Shown piece by piece: positions 57,434-64,000 of a stretch of 64,000 nucleotides of DNA. The notes under the pieces are model-generated. The model searched no databases. It saw only the letters and a list, made by a program, of their open reading frames with translations, and had not been told where the DNA came from. Made by a program: the position numbers and the translations under genes. The DNA comes from Sergeia podlipaevii (Eukaryota > Euglenozoa > Kinetoplastea > Trypanosomatida > Trypanosomatidae), in assembly GCA_030849805.1 (NCBI GenBank), contig JASANZ010002249.1:1-64000 (forward strand), in the 5' to 3' direction. Each line of letters opens with the position of its first letter. Within the stretch, counting starts at the first letter, position 1.

Positions 57434-59347
57434 ATGCCTAGTGCATCTCCATGTGTTGACTACGTGAACTGGTCAAGTATTGCTTTACGACCTGAGCTGT
57501 TCAAAGCGCTGGAGCGCGTAAAGGGTCGGAGCGTGCACGAGAAGATATCCGTCTATGAAGGCTTTGGCTCTTTTCATTCTGAAAATGTGGAGGACCTTAT
57601 GGCACAGGATGACTCGGAGTATAAGCGTCCGGCGAATTTTCCCATCTTTGCTGGGAAGATTCTATGCAGGCAGGAACTAGTGGAACTTGGCGCGATGCGC
57701 GGCATCATCGAGTGTCCCTTAACTACCGTTGGCTTTTGTCGACGTGGCATAAAACGACTGAGAGAGCCTGCCTCCCCAAACTCAATGCCAGATGCATGTG
57801 CGGTCTCCAATACGTCAGAATCTAGTAACGCTGATGGCGCCAGCCCATGTAATGGTCAGGAGAGCGTGGATAGTGATAGCGATAGTGCGGAAGAGAGTGA
57901 CTGTCGTTGCCATTGGATGCGTCCTGAGCTAGCCAACGAACAGGCCGCAGCAGTGTGGAAAGCTCCAGTCGTGCAGTGTGCCATGGGAGCACCCTTCAGA
58001 AAACAGTACTTCTCGATAACACCGAGTATGACGTTTATTAACCACGGCGCCTTTGGCAGTGCGTTAGTGGGTGCGCTTGCTATCAAGCACCTGTATGAGC
58101 AGAAGATGGAGCGCGAGGTGGTGGATTTTATGGACCGGCAACTGCTTCCTCTGATTGTGCATAGCATTCGCTCCATCAGCAGTTTTTTTCACGCTGACCC
58201 CCGTCAGGTCGTGCTTGTGCAGAATGCCACATTCGCCCTTAATTGTGCCATGCAGCTCATCACCAAGGATGACGTGGTAGCCTTTCTCGATACGGAGTAC
58301 TTGTCCGTGTACAAGATGATGTGGTTTCGTTGCCAAGAGGTTGGAGCCGTGCACCACGAGTTGCCCCTCTCACACCTGCTTCACAACGAGGCCATCATGG
58401 GCGACGATGTCGCTCTGACAGAGGAAATATGCCGACTACTTCCGGAAGGATGTACCACCATCGTGGTGGACTACGTCACCTCCACAAGCGCTGTTTGCCT
58501 ACCCATCTTTACGCACATTGTGCCTGCGCTACGTCGTCGCGGTGTGGCCAAGATCATCGTTGACGGCGCTCACGCTCCACTTCAGCTTGACCTGAACTTT
58601 AACGCACTGAGTTCCGAGTGCCAGCCTACGGTGTTTGTTGGCAACCTGCATAAGTGGCTCTCTGCCCCCAAGGCTGTGGGGTTCTTGTGGGTGCGCAAGG
58701 AAGCGATGGACCACCTGCACAGTGTGGTGCTCTCGCACGGAGCGGGAGAGGGGCTGCTGTCAGAGTTCATTTGGGACGGCACGCGCGATTACGGTGCGTA
58801 CTTGGCTATTCCCGCACTCGTGGACTTTTGGAAGGCGCAGGACTGCGATCGCATACGGAATCACTGCTCAGCGTTACTAGAGTCGGCTGCTGCTATGCTG
58901 TCCAGCGCTTTCGGCTCTCGTCGGGTTGCTCGTCATGCGCCATTTATGTCTCTTGTTGAGCTCCCTGAAGAGCTGCAAGACGATCTTGTGACCGCCCCAT
59001 ATATTCAGGATGTACTGCATGATGTGTACCACATTGAGGTACCAGTAAAGCGAATCAATGAACGTTTTTACCTTCGCATCAGCGTGTTTGTCTACAACAC
59101 ACCGGAGGAGTATGCATATCTACGTGAGGCCGTGTTGTCCATCGCTGATGAATGGGCCAGCTCCGAGGAGCGTCGCATCTTGCTCAAGAAGCGGGAGGAA
59201 CAAAAGACAATGCAGGGCGTCGTTGCTGGCGGGACCGCTGATGGTGCTGCGGTTCCCTGTGATGAGCGCATCCGTCGACAGGGAGGCTGCGGAGTATCTG
59301 GACTGGACCCTTCACTCAAGCGCAAGAAGACCTCCAAGTTCTCCTAG
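57434..59347 (+). CDS. PLP-dependent class V aminotransferase-like enzyme with long N-terminal extension
   Basis: A 637-residue protein. I use ATG 57434; the upstream open frame is a translated (ATT)n repeat and pyrimidine tract. Residues 190-600 fit the isopenicillin-N-epimerase/cysteine-desulfurase-like fold. They include FINHGAFGS (205-213), QNATFALNCAM (phosphate cup, about 263-273), VDYVTSTSA, the cofactor Asp-His pair in VDGAHAPL (377-380), and the PLP Lys407 in NLHKWLSAPK. A typical WDGTRDYGAYLAIP segment follows. The catalytic set is intact. The first 190 residues are extra: a compact unknown domain (1-112), then a Ser/Asp-rich linker with DSDSDSAEESD. Relatives act on cysteine or other amino acids, or in thiol-histidine (ergothioneine) synthesis as C-S lyases. 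The actual substrate is unknown. Confidence 0.8.
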   Translation: MPSASPCVDYVNWSSIALRPELFKALERVKGRSVHEKISVYEGFGSFHSENVEDLMAQDDSEYKRPANFPIFAGKILCRQELVELGAMRGIIECPLTTVGFCRRGIKRLREPASPNSMPDACAVSNTSESSNADGASPCNGQESVDSDSDSAEESDCRCHWMRPELANEQAAAVWKAPVVQCAMGAPFRKQYFSITPSMTFINHGAFGSALVGALAIKHLYEQKMEREVVDFMDRQLLPLIVHSIRSISSFFHADPRQVVLVQNATFALNCAMQLITKDDVVAFLDTEYLSVYKMMWFRCQEVGAVHHELPLSHLLHNEAIMGDDVALTEEICRLLPEGCTTIVVDYVTSTSAVCLPIFTHIVPALRRRGVAKIIVDGAHAPLQLDLNFNALSSECQPTVFVGNLHKWLSAPKAVGFLWVRKEAMDHLHSVVLSHGAGEGLLSEFIWDGTRDYGAYLAIPALVDFWKAQDCDRIRNHCSALLESAAAMLSSAFGSRRVARHAPFMSLVELPEELQDDLVTAPYIQDVLHDVYHIEVPVKRINERFYLRISVFVYNTPEEYAYLREAVLSIADEWASSEERRILLKKREEQKTMQGVVAGGTADGAAVPCDERIRRQGGCGVSGLDPSLKRKKTSKFS

Positions 59348-60746
59348 TAAGGTAACCAGACTGTGTTGTGTGTCTTGCTGTTGCCGATGGACATATATGT
59401 ATGTATTTTGACGTGGCAGCATTTTTTTTTTTCTGTAGATGTCCCCTCACTGTTGACTGGCAGACAACATTTGCAATGCTGCAACACGCAAACGTCGTCT
59501 GTCTTGTCTATCTTTTTTTTTCCGTGATATCAAATTCATGTCACGAGAGCTTATAAGAGTTTTTTTTTTTTCACTGTTGAGCATATCGAACACGACTGTG
59601 CGAGCTACTTTTTTCCCCTTATTTCGTGACTGCGGTGAATACTTTTTCTTTATATATGTGTGGCTCCACACGCGACAAAACATATATGTGCGTGTTGGTA
59701 TGGTGAGCGTAGAAACAACAACAAGGAGGGGCGGTGGACCGAGAAGTGCGGCCATGCTTTGTGGAGTAAGTAGATTGCTGGCGGCTTTGATCCGGTTCCT
59801 TTGCTTGAGTGAATTTTTTTGTTGCTTCTTCTTTTATTATTAATATTTTCTAGGAGCTGTACCACGATAGCAGTGTACCGATATTATTTATTTATTGCTT
59901 ATGCAACGTTTGGTGTCCTCGTGTGTTTTCGGCACCAAGACGCATATATTTGACATTTCTAACTACACCCTCCTTTAATTTTTTTTTTTGTGGTAGTTTG
60001 CGTCTATTTTGCTCGATAACAGGCTGAGGCCGGGATGATTAGAAAACATGCCGCTTGCTTAAAAAGAAAAAAAAAAAGCATGTGCACCGAGCAGATGCTA
60101 GACAGAAACCCTAACGAAAGCGGGTGAGAGATCTGTTCTTTACATTTACGTTGAATTTTTCTTTCCCAAGATTACTTAAAAAGAGGAAAAAGAGAAAACA
60201 AGTTATTACTTTGAAGTGAGTCTGTTGTATTTTTTATTTTTATTTATTTGCTATGACGCTTTTTTTTTTCCTTTTCTTTCGACTATCTCGTTCAAACTGT
60301 GAGTATATGCATGCAATTGTTCTCTTTCTCATACACATACACATACATACTGAAATGTGGTTTGTGCGTGATATTGTGGGTTTTCTCTCTTTTTTTTATT
60401 TGTTCTCTTTAGGGACGACACTGCGCGTGTGGGCGATGTGAAGTGAAACGCCCTTTCTTTATATTCATATATATATGAAATACTCTCTTTTCAATTTTCT
60501 TTTTGTTGTTGTTTACTTTTTATTGCATTGCGGAAGCATTTTACTGCTCTGCCAAGTGCTGTTGCGCCTTGTCACCTAACTGTTGCATTCCTTCATTGTG
60601 TATATCTGCTTTTTCTTTTTTTAAAATCATCTTCATCTTCTTTTTAAAACATATTAATACCATGACTATTTTGATGCTAGTAATTTATTCACACTAGTGA
60701 ATTATCTCTTCTTCTCTCTTACACACCCGTTTTTCATACTGACATC
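59348..60746. other. 1.4-kb intergenic
   Basis: No convincing gene. T-runs of 8 to 12 are frequent. 59680-59790 is less T-rich and opens a 47-residue ATG frame (59700-59843, MVSVETTTRRGGGPRSAAML) that I do not recognise. A C/T-rich stretch at 60705-60735 directly precedes the histone ATG and may be its processing signal; an AG lies at 60694-60695. Confidence 0.5.
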
Positions 60747-61172
60747 ATGCCACCGACCAAAGGCGGAAAGCGTCCTATCCCTCTGGGCGGCAAGGGCAAG
60801 GGTAAGCGCTCTGTGGGCAAGGCCGCGAAATCCGAGGGTCACAAGAAACGGAAGGGCCAGAAGAAGCAGCAGCACTGGAACCTCTACATCCATCGTGCCC
60901 TGCGCCAGGTGTACAAGCGTGGTACTCTCAGCAAGGCTGCGATGCGAGTGTTGTCCTCGTTTATTGAGGATATGTTCGGTAAGATTCAGTCTGAGGCTGT
61001 CTTTGTGGCTAAGATCAACAAGGTGAAAACCTTGACTGCTCGAGAGATTCAGACCTCTGCGCGTCTGCTGCTCCCCCCTGAGCTGGCGAAGCACGCAATG
61101 AGCGAGGGGACTAAGGCGGTGGCGAAGTATAACGCCTCCAGGGATGAAGCGTACAGCAAGAGCGCAATCTAG
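60747..61172 (+). CDS. Histone H2B variant (H2B.V type)
   Basis: A 141-residue histone from ATG 60747. The tail is Gly/Lys-rich (MPPTKGGKRPIPLGGKGKGK), the histone fold starts at HWNLYIHRALRQVYKRGT and ends with the H2B C-terminal helix (TAREIQTSARLLLPPELAKH, then MSEGTKAVAKYN). The tail is longer and different from the short tail of kinetoplastid core H2B. It matches what I know of the trypanosome variant H2BV, which pairs with H2A.Z in nucleosomes at transcription start regions. The gene appears single here with no tandem copies, which also favours the variant over core H2B. Confidence 0.85.
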   Translation: MPPTKGGKRPIPLGGKGKGKRSVGKAAKSEGHKKRKGQKKQQHWNLYIHRALRQVYKRGTLSKAAMRVLSSFIEDMFGKIQSEAVFVAKINKVKTLTAREIQTSARLLLPPELAKHAMSEGTKAVAKYNASRDEAYSKSAI

Positions 61173-62046
61173 AGCCCTTGCAACTGAGGCAGCGAAACCA
61201 ATGTACTTGTGTGCAGGTATTTCTTGTTAAAATCCCTCCCGTTTTCCTTTTTTTTTCTCCTCTTACAAATACCTCACACTAAACACCAATAGAGCACCCC
61301 CACCCTCCTTGTTATTTTTCTCGTGTGCGTGTGTTTTTTTATTTATTTATTTACTGTTTCTTTCCCAAAAAGAAGAAGAAAAAAGCAAAACAAAAAAGAG
61401 ATCGAAATTGTCCTTTATGCGGCCTAGCGTATGTTGTGGAGGAGTGTGTATGCATCCTGTTTCCCCCTTTATGATCGCTCTTACTTTGTATAAAGTTTGG
61501 GTCAGGAGCTACTTTTTTTTTTTCTTTTCATCTTGTACCCATTACACTCGTGTCGTTCATTGCACGCTAGCTATTGTGATTGAATAGAAAAAAAAAGTAT
61601 AGTAATTTAACAGACTCAGGCGAACGAGCGGGTTACTGTACAGATGTTTAAGCAGCGGCACCGAGACAGCCTAACTTCTGGTTGTGGTATATACATATAT
61701 ACATAATAGCAACTTACTACAAGCAAACATTTTGTGTTGTCACTTTTGCCACTTGTTCCTTCTCTGACTCTTCATAATCTGTCTTTTTTCCCCCTTTTCT
61801 CCTTTTTTTTTACTTTTGTGACTCTAAAGCTTCTAGTTGCACATCTGTGCTTGAGTGATCATTGACGACTTGTGCGCTTGCGGATGCTGCGCATGTAAGT
61901 GCTTGTTTCTTTACGTAACAAGGCTTTAGCATCATTCTGATTTATTTCTTTTCTTCCCTTTGTTTAGGTCAGTATATACATACATCTCTCTGAGTGAGGA
62001 CCATAGAAGGGTGCCTTGGACGCTGTTTGTATGCTAGTAGATAGTA
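61173..62046. other. Intergenic
   Basis: No convincing gene. C/T tracts at 61235-61263 and 61783-61815 are candidate processing signals, with AG at 61829-61830 and at 61967-61968 (ttgtttaggtcag). An open frame at 61309-61587 starts at a non-ATG codon and is unremarkable. Confidence 0.55.
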
Positions 62047-62958
62047 ATGAGCGTGAGTGTTTTGGGGAATCGTATACCTGTGTGCGGTGGGACGTGCTCT
62101 GTGGCACCAGACTGGCGCATGTGGTTTCCCGTCAATACATTTACTCACATCACAACGATTGCGGTCATCTACCTCACGTGTGATCAGTGGAGTGCGTGGG
62201 AAGCTCTGTTGAGCGCACTCTTAGTCATTACCAACAACGCCGTCTCTTTCATTCTTCTATTTGCTGATCCTGGTATCTACCCCAGGCCTGCCATGGAGGA
62301 ACCCCCTGAGAAAGCAGCAGCAGCAGCCACTTACTGCAGATCTTGCCGTCTCAATCGTCCACTGCGCACTTCGCACTGCTACACGTGTGGGGTGTGCGTG
62401 CGCGAGCACGACCACCACTGCAAGGTGCTTGGCGTCTGCATCGGTCGTCGCTCGCTGCGCTGGTTTGTTGCCTACCTCCTCACGATGGTGTTGCAGCTCT
62501 CGCTGGCGCTTTTTTTTCTTGTGCGTTCCTTCCGCAGGTTGCCTCTGGAGTCGGACTGGCCCACGCGTGCAGTTCCTGTTGGTTACTCCACCTGGACAGA
62601 GGGGGCCATTGACAGTTTCCAGAGCGCAGCAACTGCGGCCTTGCTGGAGCATATGCTGACTATGACGCTGGTTGGCGTGTTGCTTATTCCTGTTGCTGCG
62701 GGGACCGTTACGTACGTTTTGCTTCCTCTGACGGATACAACATGGCGTGAGGCGCTGAGTCAAGGAGGTGTGCGGCTTGTGCGGAATGAGGACACACCTT
62801 CTCTGTGGAAGTCAGCACTGTCTATGAAGCACCTACTGAGTATGCTTAAGAGGATGGGATATAACGTTGACCGTATGTGCCGTGCGGGACCCTCGTTGCT
62901 ATACCACAGTGACTACGAAGTAGAGGCATGCTATGGTAGTGATGGGCGGGGGGGATGA
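62047..62958 (+). CDS. DHHC palmitoyltransferase
   Basis: A 303-residue protein from ATG 62047. It has two hydrophobic helices before (about 31-50 and 54-74) and two after the cysteine-rich domain. The domain runs YCRSCRLNRPLRTSHCYTC (about 96-114) to EHDHHCKVLGVCIG with active-site Cys125 in the DHHC tetrapeptide. The DPGIYPR motif just before it (residues 74-80) is the usual DPG motif; the TTxE motif is not clear. These enzymes S-acylate cytoplasmic cysteines of membrane proteins in Golgi or plasma membrane. A run of five Ala encoded by GCA/GCC repeats precedes the zinc domain. The next gene is a second DHHC enzyme, suggesting a tandem pair. Confidence 0.9.
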   Translation: MSVSVLGNRIPVCGGTCSVAPDWRMWFPVNTFTHITTIAVIYLTCDQWSAWEALLSALLVITNNAVSFILLFADPGIYPRPAMEEPPEKAAAAATYCRSCRLNRPLRTSHCYTCGVCVREHDHHCKVLGVCIGRRSLRWFVAYLLTMVLQLSLALFFLVRSFRRLPLESDWPTRAVPVGYSTWTEGAIDSFQSAATAALLEHMLTMTLVGVLLIPVAAGTVTYVLLPLTDTTWREALSQGGVRLVRNEDTPSLWKSALSMKHLLSMLKRMGYNVDRMCRAGPSLLYHSDYEVEACYGSDGRGG

Positions 62959-63384
62959 CGCACAAGTCCTTTGCGGCATAGCGGTATCATGCTGAGGCAT
63001 GTTTGCTGTTTTTCAGTCCTTTTTTTTGCGCTTTAAATTATCATTTCTACTGATTTATGTACATTCTTCTTCAATATATGCATGATGATTGACACTAGTC
63101 CGTTTGTATCTTTACCGCATATCTTCTCGTTTCTTCAGTTGCTCTTCATCAAATATTTCTTTTGTCATTTTTTTTTTTTTTTCACTCCTCTCTTTTTAAT
63201 TTGCCGTGTGAATGTACACTTATGAAAAGCGCAGTCGCTCATCATCGTTTATTGATTTGCGTGCACTTATCTAGCTATTTATCTTTTAAGTTGTATCGAT
63301 ACATATATTGATCCCATCACAGAGTCATACGTTCTCTTCTCTTTTCTGTTTATATTTATTCTCTCTAAGGAGAGAAACTAAGCA
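62959..63384. other. Intergenic
   Basis: No gene seen. A T15 run at 63169-63182 and C/T-rich stretches at 63120-63140 and 63334-63367 precede AG at 63368-63369 and the next ATG. Confidence 0.6.
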
Positions 63385-64000
63385 ATGCAGCAGCATCAGC
63401 ATCAGCCAACCTTTAGATCCTCTGGTACAAGCCCAGTAGAGGGAGGATACGATAGCAACGGTAAGATTAACAATGGTATCAATGCTATGGGTATTACGCC
63501 AAATGGGCCGCCAGTAGCTGGGGGAGCACCAAAAGGATCAGCCTCTGTTCTTGTACATGAGAATTCCATGGTGGATTTCATGAAACGCAATAACTCCTCG
63601 CAGGCGGCACTCGGCAAGTTTGTACGAAGAAAGTTTCTTTGCTTCTCTTTTTTGTTTAGTTCTGACTGCATGGTGTGGTGGATCCAAGCCATCATAACGT
63701 GCCTCATCGTCGTGGGCAACATGTGTACTACGTGGCGGTTCCTCGGCTGGATCGAGTTTCTTATATGCTGCACGTTACTATTTATGGGGTTTATCTCCTC
63801 ATTTCTGGTAACGGCCACTGACCCTGGTATCTACCCGAGACTCAAGTTGGGCGAGGTCGATCCTCTTGGCGAGGACCACACGCTTGTGTACTGCCGTGTA
63901 TGCTGTTTGCGCCGGCCGCCCCGCACGTCACATTGCTATCAGTGTGGGGTGTGCGTGCTTGAACACGATCATCATTGCGGTATTTTAGGTGGTTGTGTCG
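63385..64000 (+). CDS. DHHC palmitoyltransferase, cut by the window edge
   Basis: Open from ATG 63385 to the last base with no stop, 205 residues visible. Residues 1-70 are a Gln/Gly/Asn/Pro-rich cytoplasmic tail (MQQHQHQPTFRSSG). Two hydrophobic helices follow (about 93-113 and 121-146), then DPGIYPR (146-152). The cysteine-rich domain is YCRVCCLRRPPRTSHCYQC to EHDHHCGILGGC, with active-site Cys198. The zinc-domain segment TSHCY-CGVCV-EHDHHC is nearly the same as in the preceding gene, while the N-terminal tail is longer and different. The C-terminal membrane half lies beyond the window. Confidence 0.9.
   Translation, partial: MQQHQHQPTFRSSGTSPVEGGYDSNGKINNGINAMGITPNGPPVAGGAPKGSASVLVHENSMVDFMKRNNSSQAALGKFVRRKFLCFSFLFSSDCMVWWIQAIITCLIVVGNMCTTWRFLGWIEFLICCTLLFMGFISSFLVTATDPGIYPRLKLGEVDPLGEDHTLVYCRVCCLRRPPRTSHCYQCGVCVLEHDHHCGILGGCV

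Noticed and set aside
60265..60310. B-box-like gttcaaact near 60290
   Set aside because: No matching A box or acceptor stem nearby.
1..64000. CRISPR array, bacterial operon or prophage
   Set aside because: No spaced direct repeats of CRISPR type, no Shine-Dalgarno pattern and only eukaryotic, kinetoplastid-like genes.
1..64000. Spliced-leader RNA, rRNA or snoRNA cluster
   Set aside because: I did not see recognisable conserved words of these RNAs; snoRNAs in particular cannot be excluded by eye.

Overview
This window looks like nuclear DNA of a kinetoplastid protist, most likely a Trypanosoma or close relative. Genes are intronless and run in long same-strand blocks. Nearly every gene is preceded by a T-rich pyrimidine tract and a nearby AG, as expected for trans-splicing of polycistronic transcripts. 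Several genes are kinetoplastid-typical (short ORC1/CDC6, H2B-variant-like histone, LRR plus dual-specificity phosphatase, globin-coupled adenylate cyclase). Intergenic DNA is AT-rich and full of simple repeats. I cannot name the species from sequence alone.

Layout. 1-8778 is a minus-strand block with only two solid genes: a type II membrane glycosyltransferase-like protein (1564-3090) and a large leucine-rich-repeat protein (6589-8778). Between them lie 3.5 kb of poor coding potential, including a broken reading frame with C2H2 fingers that looks like a retroelement remnant. An approximately 240-bp tandem duplication sits at 563-1040. 8779-9290 is a divergent strand-switch region with a 12-G tract, the expected place for Pol II initiation in both directions. 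From 9291 to the right edge every solid gene is on the plus strand.

Plus-strand block: methyltransferase-fold protein; small NTF2-like protein; ORC1/CDC6; PPR-like protein; flagellar nexin-dynein regulatory complex subunit DRC2; FIST-domain protein; unknown protein; a 2143-residue ankyrin/IQ protein with four membrane domains that resembles a four-repeat cation channel; adenylate cyclase with two globin domains and an N-terminal acylation motif; small single-TM protein; proteasome beta3; RNA polymerase subunit RPB9; 4-TM protein; a 1465-residue fusion of sphingomyelinase-type phosphodiesterase, acyl-CoA-synthetase-like domain and pantothenate kinase; MFSD1-like transporter; RRM protein; LRR-phosphatase; Mpv17/PMP22 protein; Q-rich protein; class V aminotransferase-like PLP enzyme; H2B variant; and two consecutive DHHC palmitoyltransferases, the second cut by the window edge.

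Genes in such a block share transcription but usually not function, so adjacency is weak evidence. The most interesting items are the tandem-globin cyclase, the EEP/ACS-like/PanK fusion, the four-domain ankyrin channel, and structured non-coding elements in the 3.3-kb gap at 54176-57433. Several long open frames begin at a non-ATG codon or inside a translated pyrimidine tract; I placed their starts at the first ATG that opens a plausible protein and say so in each entry.
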